The notes under the pieces are model-generated. The model searched no databases. It was not told the origin of the DNA and saw only the letters and a program-made list of their open reading frames with translations. Below, piece by piece: positions 1 through 8,260 of a stretch of 64,000 nucleotides of DNA. The translations under genes were made by a program, and so were the position numbers. Origin of the DNA: Clostridium gelidum (GTDB lineage Bacteria > Bacillota > Clostridia > Clostridiales > Clostridiaceae); NCBI RefSeq assembly GCF_019977655.1, contig NZ_AP024849.1, positions 1,521,001 through 1,585,000 on the forward strand, given 5' to 3'. Position 1 is the first letter of the stretch. Every line of letters begins with the position of its first letter.

Positions 1-2
1 TG

Positions 3-2927
3 ATATTATTATTTACATTAATGAATATACCAATATTTACTGTTAAAGCAGATGATGTTGCATCAAAGCCACAATTTACAGTATCAATCGACTCATATAT
101 ACCTACAGATCCTAAAATAGGTGAAGATATAACAATTCGAGGCACAATAACTCCACAACCATTTAAAATACCAGTGCCAGCAAAGGAAATTGTTTTGGTA
201 TTAGATACTTCAGGTAGTATGGATGATAAGGTTACAACAATGTGTACAAATGAAAGAATTGGATATCAGATACAGGGGCATTATGAAGGTGAGAGTTATG
301 CTGATCGAGTATGGATTACTAGTCATTGGTCAAATGATTATTGTAAAGAACATGCAAAAGAAGGTGATCATCAATCAACCAAAATAAATGAACTTAAAAA
401 AGCAGCTAAAAACTTTGTTAATACAATGAAAACTGAAACAAATTTAAAGATTGGAATAGTTACATTTTCAGGGGATTCAACCAATAAGGAGGCATTAATT
501 CCATCAAGTCAATCGGATGCGCTAAATACAGTTATTGAGAATTTGGATGCAGATGGAGGTACCAATACAGGTGAAGGATTAAGAAGAGCAACATATTTAT
601 TATCTAGTAGTCCTAATAGTACAGCTAATAAAACAATAGTATTTATGTCAGATGGAATTCCAACATATTACAATTGGCAGCAGACTAGTGAAGCCGGTTG
701 GACATGGGGGAATTATAATGGCAAATATTATAAATATTATAGTCGTGATTATTCGGGGAATTATAAATTTGTAGCAAATTATGGACTAGATTATAATCAT
801 ATGCCATATGGTTATTACAAGGATGGCCCATATGAGGGGAATTATGAAGGCTATAAATATCAGGAAGCACAATATAATTATTATACAGAGATAAATAAAG
901 AGAGTTTTTCTGATGATGATCATGTAAGCCGTATGGGAACGGGATATTCAGATGAAGATGGAAAATGTCTAAAATATGCAACAACAATAGGAGAAGAGAT
1001 TAAAACTAAGGGATATAATGTTTTTTCAATTGGTTATGGATTAGATGATTCTGGAAATCCCAAAATGAAGCAAATTCATGATTCAATGAGTGGAGTTGAT
1101 TCTAATTTTTTTAAGACAGATGCTGGTGCAATAGATAGTGTATTTAAGACAATAGCAGCTAAAATTAAAGATAATTATCCTATAACAAACATTGATTTTA
1201 ATTTTAATCCTGATAGTGGGACAACCATAGATGTTGTAGGAGGAAATAGAATTAGACTTAACGATATTATCTATAAAAAAGACTCAGAAAGTAATGGAAT
1301 AATTATATATAAAGCAGCGCCGGTTCCATTTACAATAACAATTAAATCAAAAATAGCTGGTGATAATATACCGGTATTTACAAAATCAACAATAACATTC
1401 CCATGGAATACAGAGACAATTTCAGTAAATGTACCAGCTACGAAAATAAACGTAAGAGACAACGAGCTACCGTATATAGAAGCAGCTCCTAGCGCTATTC
1501 ACTATCCATGTAAATCAGGAGAGGATGTTACAATCACATATAATATAACGCCACATGATTTTATATATAGTGATATGTCATCACAGATGATTCCTAAAGA
1601 TGTAGTTATAGTGCTCGACACATCGAGTGGAATGAGCGATGGAGATAAAATAGGAACATTTAAAAATGCAGCGTGGAATGACTTGCTAAACAATAGTATT
1701 TTTACTACCAAACCTATGAAATATGGTTTGGTAACATATAATTCAGATGCAGTTGTTAGTCAAGATTTGACGGATAATAAAACTCAATTTAATGATAATG
1801 TAATAAAAAACATTCAACTATCAACTTCAGTTGATAGAAATATAGGATCAGCAATAGATAAAGCAAATGGAATTTTGCAAAAAGATACATCAGATGCTAA
1901 AAAATATTTAATATTATTATCTTCAGGTGATGTTACTTATACTCAAAATCAAATGAATAGTATAAAGGATAAGGGGTATAAGGTGTTGAGTATGGCATTA
2001 GGAAAAACTAATGATGTTACTATTGATCCATCACCAAAGTTAAAGGAGCTTACAATGAATTTAGGAGGAACCAATGAAGATTATTTTATTAGTGTACAAG
2101 AGGGAAACAATAATGCTACACAAAATTATGTGATGAAAAATTTAGCAAGTAGAATTAGTGATGATGTGTATAAAACATATAATTTTAATGATGTCAAGTT
2201 AAAATTTGATTTGAATGGGAATTTTGATGCTGTTAATAATCTTGATGGAACTAACGATAAGAGAAGTGTTACAGTACCTAATATAGAATATACAAATAAT
2301 AATGGTGTTTGGCATGCAAATTCTACTACTGTATCATTTAGAATTAAACCTAATAAAATTGGAAGTTTAAGTTTTAAAGAAAATATAGATATTAATAATT
2401 TAGCTAATACTATAAGTTATAAAGGAATAAACAAAAACATAAATAGGCTAATAGCTACACCAATAATCGATGTTACATCACCAATACAGGTTATTCATGG
2501 TGTATATAAAAGTGTAACAAAAACGGGTACACTAGAGCTAGAAGATACAACAGGAAAAACTTTTGCAAACGGAACAATTATTCCAATGGCTGCAAGTTTT
2601 GAGTTCTATAACAATCCAACAATAAAACTCACATTGGACGCAAATATATCAATTGATGGAGATGTTAAAATATATAAAATAAATCTTGATGGAAGTTTGA
2701 ATCCAGTAGCTACTATCAGTAAAAATAATTCTTCTTATTATGAAAAATCAATAGTAGATGGATTTCAAAATGGAGATAAGGTATTAGTTTTGTATAATGA
2801 TAAATTACCAAAATTATCAGATGAGAAACGAAGAGATCATTATACAAATTCCATAAAAGTAGGAGATTCTGAACCAACTTCTGCAACGGTAAGAACAACA
2901 GATGGATCATTACCAGATTTGTTTTAA
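3..2927 (+). CDS. secreted protein with two VWA domains, 5'-truncated by window edge
   Basis: The reading frame is open to the window start. The codons before the first ATG (21) read as a hydrophobic run continuing into NIPIFTVKA, which looks like the end of a signal peptide cleaved near VKA|DD, so the true start lies upstream. The first VWA domain has a perfect MIDAS motif (DTSGS, about residue 62 from the ATG). Its core is interrupted by a Tyr/Gly-rich insert at about residues 215-292, placed after the MSDGIPT strand. A second VWA-like domain begins near residue 530 and has a degenerate MIDAS (DTSSG). The C-terminal 250 residues look beta-rich. No LPXTG anchor or C-terminal membrane segment is seen. 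VWA domains usually bind metal-dependent protein ligands, so adhesion or surface assembly is an inference. Closely related proteins are usually called VWA domain-containing. Confidence 0.8.
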   Translation: MLLFTLMNIPIFTVKADDVASKPQFTVSIDSYIPTDPKIGEDITIRGTITPQPFKIPVPAKEIVLVLDTSGSMDDKVTTMCTNERIGYQIQGHYEGESYADRVWITSHWSNDYCKEHAKEGDHQSTKINELKKAAKNFVNTMKTETNLKIGIVTFSGDSTNKEALIPSSQSDALNTVIENLDADGGTNTGEGLRRATYLLSSSPNSTANKTIVFMSDGIPTYYNWQQTSEAGWTWGNYNGKYYKYYSRDYSGNYKFVANYGLDYNHMPYGYYKDGPYEGNYEGYKYQEAQYNYYTEINKESFSDDDHVSRMGTGYSDEDGKCLKYATTIGEEIKTKGYNVFSIGYGLDDSGNPKMKQIHDSMSGVDSNFFKTDAGAIDSVFKTIAAKIKDNYPITNIDFNFNPDSGTTIDVVGGNRIRLNDIIYKKDSESNGIIIYKAAPVPFTITIKSKIAGDNIPVFTKSTITFPWNTETISVNVPATKINVRDNELPYIEAAPSAIHYPCKSGEDVTITYNITPHDFIYSDMSSQMIPKDVVIVLDTSSGMSDGDKIGTFKNAAWNDLLNNSIFTTKPMKYGLVTYNSDAVVSQDLTDNKTQFNDNVIKNIQLSTSVDRNIGSAIDKANGILQKDTSDAKKYLILLSSGDVTYTQNQMNSIKDKGYKVLSMALGKTNDVTIDPSPKLKELTMNLGGTNEDYFISVQEGNNNATQNYVMKNLASRISDDVYKTYNFNDVKLKFDLNGNFDAVNNLDGTNDKRSVTVPNIEYTNNNGVWHANSTTVSFRIKPNKIGSLSFKENIDINNLANTISYKGINKNINRLIATPIIDVTSPIQVIHGVYKSVTKTGTLELEDTTGKTFANGTIIPMAASFEFYNNPTIKLTLDANISIDGDVKIYKINLDGSLNPVATISKNNSSYYEKSIVDGFQNGDKVLVLYNDKLPKLSDEKRRDHYTNSIKVGDSEPTSATVRTTDGSLPDLF

Positions 2928-3156
2928 AATTAGCTGGTAGAGATATAAATTACTTAGTATACAATATGTGGTAATAGAATTTTGATTATATTATGTATTG
3001 TATACTTTAAATTATCATAGAGTTTTTGGTTTAATGTTTTTAATAAATTTGGAAATAAAAAATCTGATTAAATAGTATAAAAACCCTGTGCTATAAAATT
3101 AAAAGGTAATCAAGGTAGACTTTATAATAATATAAACAGTTTGGGAGTTATTTTAG

Positions 3157-3281
3157 ATTAATAAAAAAACAATTTTTAATGAATTTATTAGATATATTTT
3201 TGTGGGCGGAACTGATTTTTTGTAATAGGTGTTATAGGATTGGTTTTAACAGGTAAGTTCGTTGTCAATTCTCTTCACTAG
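3157..3281 (+). pseudogene. decayed GtrA-like membrane protein fragment
   Basis: From 3157 the frame reads INKKTIFNEFIRYIFVGGTD and then stops at 3223. A second frame continues VIGLVLTGKFVVNSLH and stops at 3279. The pattern FxRYxxVGG is typical of the N-terminus of GtrA-family polysaccharide membrane proteins. The frame changes and the short length suggest a remnant of such a gene. The rest of 2928-3383 shows no other gene. The assignment rests on a short motif and is tentative. Confidence 0.35.
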
Positions 3282-3383
3282 GGGTAACTGTTACCAGCGT
3301 AAAAATTGTTAGCAAGAGAGTACATGGTAGTGCATGAAAACATAACTTATTCAGTAAATATTAAATGTAAAGGCGGTTTTCAA

Positions 3384-4811
3384 TTGAAATCAATAGGCAA
3401 TCTATGTGAAAAAACAAAACAGATTTATAATGATATACATCAAATGAATAAGGTTAGTGAACTCCTTGACTATATTTCGGAAAAGTCAATTGAAAAGGTA
3501 GCTGCATTTCTGCTTATCATATGGGTTCTATCGCCGATTATTGTGATGTTTTCAAGTATTTCTGTGCAAGACGTGGAACAGTCATTAAATTTCTCATTAA
3601 AACAAGTTGCTATTTCAACGTGTTGGTATGAAATTCTTCAGACAACTGGGTTCCTTGGATGCATATTAGGTATTATTGTTTTTTTTAAAAATATTCTAAA
3701 GGGAAAAACTGGAGAAATATCTATGAAGCAGTATGTAAAGAATAATCTCTTTACACTGTTTTTATTTTTCATGCTATTTTGGAGCATTCTTTCATGTTTG
3801 GTATCAGACAATATTGCCATTTCATTTTATGGCACTTCATACCGTAATGATGGACTGGTTACTTATTTCACTTATTGTGGTATTTTCTGTTGTGGTTATG
3901 TGGTCAGAAACAAGCGTTTTGCAAAACATATTCTTGAAATTTTTACGATATCTGCGACAGTACTATCAATTTTGATGCTTATGAATTCTGAAACTATAAA
4001 CAATCTGCTTGGATTAACTGTTGACTCATCTGTTTTTTCGAATTCAAATCATTTTGCTTATTATCTATGTATGGCTGTGATGTGTGCGCTATTGCTATTT
4101 GAGACAGAGAAAAAATCAGCTCCAAAGCTAATATTTCGGATTGGTATATTTTCTGTCATTACAGCAGCATTAGTGTATAATAAATCTTTAGGACCATACC
4201 TTGCTGTTGTAGTTGGGCTGGTCTGCAGTGTTATTCTGATAATATGGCTAGATAAGAAAGATTTAAAACGTGTATTGGTAGCAGTAATTGTATTTATAAT
4301 TGTTACTTTCATTATGAACATTTCAGATAACCACCTTTATATAGATCTTAAGATATTTGGTATAGATATATTTAAAATAGCAAAGTTGTCACCAGCAAAG
4401 GATCTCGCCCATGTTGGATCAGATAGGTGGCCACTTTGGATGAATGGATTGAGGTTTATTACTGAAAAGCCATTTTTCGGCTATGGACCGGATAATCTTG
4501 GTGCTCAATATGCAAAAGTTAATATTATTATAGATAGACCACATAATGAATTTATTCAGTTTGCTGCAAGTCTTGGTATTCCAGCTTTAGTTAGTTACAT
4601 TATGGCACTTGCAGTTCACTTTATATCTTTTCTAAAACAGAGAAAACACGTTTCAGTAGTATACATTGGTATTTTATGTACAGTAATTACTTATTTGGCA
4701 TCATCTATGTTTGGAAATACTATGTATTACACAAGCCCATTTTTCTTTATGATTTTAGGGCTATCAGCAAGTATGCAAAAATTAGTAGAAGCGAAAAAGA
4801 AAGAACTATAG
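3384..4811 (+). CDS. O-antigen ligase/polymerase-family membrane protein
   Basis: This is a polytopic membrane protein with roughly ten hydrophobic segments. A large loop carries GYGPDN followed by RPHNEFIQFAASLGIPAL, the signature region of the Wzy_C/O-antigen ligase family, whose members ligate or polymerise lipid-linked sugar repeat units. I chose the TTG at 3384 because AAAGGCGG lies 7 bases upstream; a longer in-frame TTG at 3306 has no good ribosome binding site. Base composition looks less AT-rich than the neighbours, and a broken GtrA-like fragment lies just upstream, so this may be the surviving part of an acquired surface-polysaccharide locus. The substrate is unknown. Confidence 0.75.
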   Translation: MKSIGNLCEKTKQIYNDIHQMNKVSELLDYISEKSIEKVAAFLLIIWVLSPIIVMFSSISVQDVEQSLNFSLKQVAISTCWYEILQTTGFLGCILGIIVFFKNILKGKTGEISMKQYVKNNLFTLFLFFMLFWSILSCLVSDNIAISFYGTSYRNDGLVTYFTYCGIFCCGYVVRNKRFAKHILEIFTISATVLSILMLMNSETINNLLGLTVDSSVFSNSNHFAYYLCMAVMCALLLFETEKKSAPKLIFRIGIFSVITAALVYNKSLGPYLAVVVGLVCSVILIIWLDKKDLKRVLVAVIVFIIVTFIMNISDNHLYIDLKIFGIDIFKIAKLSPAKDLAHVGSDRWPLWMNGLRFITEKPFFGYGPDNLGAQYAKVNIIIDRPHNEFIQFAASLGIPALVSYIMALAVHFISFLKQRKHVSVVYIGILCTVITYLASSMFGNTMYYTSPFFFMILGLSASMQKLVEAKKKEL

Positions 4812-4925
4812 AAAGCGAAAAAAATTGAAATAGTAGTGTAAGTTTGGAAACTTACAGAATTGTTGAGTAATATTTTTACAACTAAAGATAATAATATAAT
4901 TAGGCAAGAGAAAAGGTGAGTGTTT

Positions 4926-5693
4926 GTGATAGAAATTAGGAAGTTAGTGGTATTTTTATTTGTAGCATTACTTTTTATTTATATGATATGGATTAATTTT
5001 AGGGTTTTAAATAAATTTGGTCATAAAAAATTATTATCAGCTTTAATGATTAGTGGCCTAGGATTAATTACAATAGGTACATTTTTTGATATGATATCAA
5101 ATTTAGTGGATATGAAATTTGGAACATTGATTCCAATATGTTTTACAGTAGGAGCGATTATATTTGTTATATATATAATACTGTGGAGCAATTATATAGC
5201 ACAAATGATGTCTACGCTTAATGAATATGCACATAATGATCCAATGACAGGCTTATATAATAGAATGGGGTTTGAAAAGGTTTTTGAAATAAAAATTGCT
5301 ACCCAAGAATCTTTTTATATTATGGTTTTTGATTTGGATAAAACTAAGTTAATCAATGATAAATTTGGACATTTAAAAGGTGATCAATATATAATTAGTG
5401 CTGCTAGAATTATAAAGGATGAGATAGGTAAAAATGGTTTTGTAGGAAGAACTGGAGGCGATGAATTTGTTGCGCTTCTGGAAAATATGACTGAAGAAAA
5501 AATAGAAGATCTTAAATTTTTCATAAAAAATCATGTTTCACACATTTTTAATAAACAAAATACACAAATAAGTATAGGATATTCAAAATATAAAGAAGAT
5601 GGAGAAACTTTTGAAGAACTTTTAAGTTTTGCAGATAAAAAAATGTATGAAGATAAGGAAAAAAGAAAAGAATTCTATTTGAAAAACCAGTAA
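4926..5693 (+). CDS. membrane-anchored diguanylate cyclase (GGDEF)
   Basis: About 95 residues of three to four hydrophobic helices are followed by a GGDEF domain starting at DPMTGLYNRMGF. The metal and substrate motif FDLDKTKLINDKFGH and an intact GGDEF (about residues 177-181) predict synthesis of cyclic di-GMP from two GTP at the membrane. The usual RxxD inhibitory site five residues before GGDEF is absent (the sequence there is GKNG), so product feedback inhibition is unlikely. The GTG at 4926 sits 5 bases after AGGTGAG and is preferred over the GTG at 4920, which overlaps that site. No EAL or HD-GYP partner is visible in the window. Confidence 0.88.
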   Translation: MIEIRKLVVFLFVALLFIYMIWINFRVLNKFGHKKLLSALMISGLGLITIGTFFDMISNLVDMKFGTLIPICFTVGAIIFVIYIILWSNYIAQMMSTLNEYAHNDPMTGLYNRMGFEKVFEIKIATQESFYIMVFDLDKTKLINDKFGHLKGDQYIISAARIIKDEIGKNGFVGRTGGDEFVALLENMTEEKIEDLKFFIKNHVSHIFNKQNTQISIGYSKYKEDGETFEELLSFADKKMYEDKEKRKEFYLKNQ

Positions 5694-5820
5694 GTTATAA
5701 TTAAATATTTTAGATTATTTTTAATGAAATCTTAATTTTACTTTATCAATTAATAATGTATAATAGCCATATGTGATAAAATAAGTCGACATGGTATTTT
5801 AACGTATGGGAGGAAAAAAG

Positions 5821-6477
5821 ATGGATATAACATTTGCTTATCTAATAGATATATTTTTACATCTTGATAAATATTTAGGAATGGTAATAAATCAATATGG
5901 ATTTGAAACATATTTAATATTATTTATTATAATATTTTTAGAAACAGGACTAGTCGTAACACCATTTTTACCAGGAGATTCTTTAATATTTGTAGCAGCA
6001 GCCTTATCAGCTGCAGGAGCACTTAATATTTATTTATTAGTAGGAATTTTAATGGTTGCAGCAATTTTAGGTGATACAGCAAATTATGAAATAGGCAGAT
6101 TTTTTGGAAATAAGCTGATTAAAATTGGCGGAGGAAAACTTATAAAACAAGAACATCTTGATAAAACCCATGCATTTTATGAAAAGTATGGTGGAAAAGC
6201 AATAATATTTGCAAGATTTATTCCGATAGTTCGAACACTCGCACCATTTGTAGCTGGAATAGGTAAAATGAATTATAGACATTTTATTTCATTCAATGCA
6301 ATAGGCGGAATTTTATGGGTACTCGGAGTTTCGGCTTTAGGATATTTCTTTGGAAATATTCCAATAGTAAAAAACAATTTTGAATTAGTAGTAATAGGAA
6401 TAATAATAATTTCAATAATGCCAGCTGTTATTGAAGTTTTAAAAAGTAAAATGAAAAAAACTGATGAAATAGTATAA
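5821..6477 (+). CDS. DedA family membrane protein
   Basis: This integral membrane protein of 218 residues has the DedA (SNARE-associated) signatures: an ETGLVVTPFLPGDSL segment near the N-terminus, GDTANYEIGRFFG, and FARFIPIVRTLAPFVAGIGK followed by the FxxxNxxGGxxW pattern. The family supports membrane homeostasis, and some members flip undecaprenyl phosphate or phosphatidylethanolamine. The ATG at 5821 is 7 bases behind GGGAGG; the earlier ATG at 5806 lies upstream of that site and has no ribosome binding site of its own. The gene stands alone and ends at a terminator shared with convergent lysC. Confidence 0.88.
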   Translation: MDITFAYLIDIFLHLDKYLGMVINQYGFETYLILFIIIFLETGLVVTPFLPGDSLIFVAAALSAAGALNIYLLVGILMVAAILGDTANYEIGRFFGNKLIKIGGGKLIKQEHLDKTHAFYEKYGGKAIIFARFIPIVRTLAPFVAGIGKMNYRHFISFNAIGGILWVLGVSALGYFFGNIPIVKNNFELVVIGIIIISIMPAVIEVLKSKMKKTDEIV

Positions 6478-6490
6478 AAATAACAAAAAA

Positions 6491-6524
6491 ATGAGGTGTA
6501 GTTATCTATAATAACTACCCTCAT
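6491..6524. terminator. bidirectional terminator between dedA-like gene and lysC
   Basis: GAGGTGTAGTTAT pairs with ATAACTACCCTC across a 5-base loop, with one bulged base, between convergent genes. A-rich sequence lies on the left side and T-containing sequence on the right. Confidence 0.7.
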
Positions 6525-6534
6525 TAATATATTA

Positions 6535-6578
6535 GTAACCGAAACAACAGAGTGCTCTCCCTTTCGGTAGGTTACCAC
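6535..6578. other. second inverted repeat at the 3' end of lysC
   Basis: GTAACC and CCGAAA on the left pair with TTTCGG and GGTTAC on the right, around a loop of about 17 bases. It lies just beyond the lysC stop codon and has no clear T-tract. It may be a secondary terminator or a 3' stability element. Confidence 0.4.
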
Positions 6579-6596
6579 ATAAATATAGTGTTCACT

Positions 6597-7910
6597 TTAG
6601 TTAAAAGCATTATAAATTGCTGAAATTCCTTTTTCAAAATTATCATTTTCTATGCCAACTAAGATATTCATTTCACTAGAACCTTGATCAATCATTCTAA
6701 TGTTTATTTCAGCATTAGAAAGAGCTGTGAATATTTTAGCAGCAGTTCCTCTTTGCTTGGCCATTCCACGTCCAACCGTTGCAATCATAGCCAGGTTTGG
6801 ATGTATTTCTATGGTATCTGGATTACAAGTTCTCTTTATTTCATCAACTACTGATTCTTTCTTATGCTTCAATTGAGAATCTGAAATAACAAGGCACACT
6901 GTGTCTATTCCAGAAGGCATATTTTCAAATGATATATTGTGTTGCTCAAGAATTGATAGTAGTTTTCTACAAAAACCAAGTTCTGAATTCATTGATGCCT
7001 TAGTAATTGAAATTACAGTAAAGTCCTTTTTACCAGCAATACCAGTTATAGTAGTTGGTTTTGTAGAAATATCTGTATCTTTTACTATAAATGTACCTTC
7101 ATCTTCAGGTTTATTTGTATTTTTTATATTTATTGGAATACCAATCTCTCTTACAGGGAATATTGCATCCTCGTGTAGTACTGAAGCACCCATGTAAGAA
7201 AGTTCCCTAAGTTCTGTATAAGTTATTTTACTTATTGGTTTTGGATTTTTAATTATTCTAGGATCTGCCATTAAGAAGCCAGAAACGTCTGTCCAATTTT
7301 CATAAAGATCAGCATTGATGCTTGCAGCAACTAAAGCTCCTGTTATATCAGAACCACCTCTTGAGAATGTGATTATATTACCATCTTTATCTGCACCATA
7401 AAATCCAGGGATTACAGCTTTGGAAATTTTAGACAATTTAGAATTAAGAGCTAAATTAGTAGCTTCTGAGTCTAAAGAACCATCATCATTAAATATCATA
7501 ACTTCCTTAGCGTCAACAAATTCAAAACCTAAGTAGTTAGCAAGTATTAATCCATTTAAGTATTCACCTCTACTTGCAGCATAATCACTCGAAGCCCCTT
7601 CTTCAAGATCATTTTTTACTATATCTAAATGTTTGGAAATATTAAAATCTAAGTTTAAATCTTTTACAATACCACAGTACCTATCTTTGATATGATTAAA
7701 TACTTCATCAAAAGATATTCCAGTAGAAACATGGGCATGACAAAGATATAATAAATCAGTTATCTTTGAATCCTTAGAATTTCTTTTTCCAGGTGCTGAA
7801 GGTATTACATATTTTCTTTCTTCATTGGATACTATTATATCCTTAACTTTCTTAAATTGATTAGCATCTGCCAGTGAACTTCCACCAAATTTTGTTACAA
7901 TTGTACTCAT
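6597..7910 (-). CDS. lysC: aspartate kinase
   Basis: This enzyme phosphorylates aspartate, the first step towards lysine, methionine, threonine and diaminopimelate. The N-terminal VTKFGGSSLAD is the kinase signature. The middle region has SRGGSDITGALVAAS and the substrate-contacting SRGEYLNG motif. The C-terminal 130 residues carry tandem ACT-type regulatory repeats (for example GIAGKKDFTVISI and MIATVGRGM). The length of 437 residues matches the clostridial type that lacks a fused homoserine dehydrogenase. The ATG at 7910 is chosen because GGGGG lies 9 bases upstream; the ATG at 7925 overlaps that site. No lysine riboswitch is seen in the leader, so effector control probably acts on the enzyme. 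Confidence 0.92.
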   Translation of the reverse strand: MSTIVTKFGGSSLADANQFKKVKDIIVSNEERKYVIPSAPGKRNSKDSKITDLLYLCHAHVSTGISFDEVFNHIKDRYCGIVKDLNLDFNISKHLDIVKNDLEEGASSDYAASRGEYLNGLILANYLGFEFVDAKEVMIFNDDGSLDSEATNLALNSKLSKISKAVIPGFYGADKDGNIITFSRGGSDITGALVAASINADLYENWTDVSGFLMADPRIIKNPKPISKITYTELRELSYMGASVLHEDAIFPVREIGIPINIKNTNKPEDEGTFIVKDTDISTKPTTITGIAGKKDFTVISITKASMNSELGFCRKLLSILEQHNISFENMPSGIDTVCLVISDSQLKHKKESVVDEIKRTCNPDTIEIHPNLAMIATVGRGMAKQRGTAAKIFTALSNAEINIRMIDQGSSEMNILVGIENDNFEKGISAIYNAFN

Positions 7911-7949
7911 AATTATAGCCCCCATATTTATATGTATTTTACATATAAG

Positions 7950-7978
7950 ATTGTAACAATTTATCTAGAAATGTTCAA
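7950..7978 (-). promoter_or_regulatory. sigma-A promoter for lysC
   Basis: On the minus strand TTGAAC (7978-7973) is separated by 17 bases from TACAAT (7955-7950), about 40 bases upstream of the lysC start codon. Confidence 0.6.
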
Positions 7979-8050
7979 GAGAATTGTGAATAAATCAAAT
8001 AATTTGCTGAAGAATTTCATTTAATGTATTAATTTAAATAAAAAGTGTTT

Positions 8051-8104
8051 AAAACTTTAAATTATAAAGAATATGGTATAATTTTCTTTATAATTTAAAG
8101 TTTT
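8051..8104. repeat. perfect 21-bp inverted repeat between lysC and glnA
   Basis: The arms 8051-8071 and 8084-8104 are exact reverse complements and entirely AT-rich apart from a single C or G each. The 12-base spacer contains TGGTATAAT, an extended -10-like sequence. The repeat lies between the divergent promoters of lysC and glnA. It could be an operator, a cruciform or a bidirectional terminator of read-through transcripts. Confidence 0.75.
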
Positions 8105-8138
8105 AATGATAAAAATGTTTATTTTTAAAAAAATTCAC

Positions 8139-8167
8139 TTGATTTATTAAAAATAGTAGTATATAAT
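8139..8167 (+). promoter_or_regulatory. sigma-A promoter for glnA
   Basis: TTGATT (8139-8144), a 17-base spacer and a perfect TATAAT (8162-8167) predict a start near 8174, giving a leader of about 87 bases. Confidence 0.75.
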
Positions 8168-8184
8168 TTGAGATAATATATGAA

Positions 8185-8236
8185 TTGAACAAAGGCGTTC
8201 GATAGATGGGTATACCTATCTGTTGTGCGCCTTTTT
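8185..8236 (+). promoter_or_regulatory. ANTAR-type hexaloop hairpin overlapping an intrinsic terminator (glnA leader)
   Basis: TTGAAC (8185-8190) pairs with GTTCGA (8197-8202) around the hexaloop AAAGGC, which has the A1 and G4 loop bases that ANTAR proteins require. The loop plus the following G, AAAGGCG (8191-8197), also forms the 5' arm of a terminator closed by CGCCTTTTT (8228-8236), with GATAG/CTATC pairing inside. The two folds exclude each other, so binding of the downstream-encoded ANTAR protein would allow read-through into glnA. A clear first hexaloop (P1) upstream is not seen. Confidence 0.65.
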
Positions 8237-8260
8237 AAAAGAAAAAGGGGGAATTGTAAA

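Noticed and set aside
6535..6578. riboswitch-like hairpin with GGGAGAGC on the minus strand after lysC
   Set aside because: It lies at the 3' end of lysC, not upstream of a gene, and matches no aptamer I recognise; treated as a 3' hairpin.
7926..8050. lysine riboswitch upstream of lysC
   Set aside because: The leader is short and AT-rich and lacks the conserved aptamer segments; only a simple promoter is visible.
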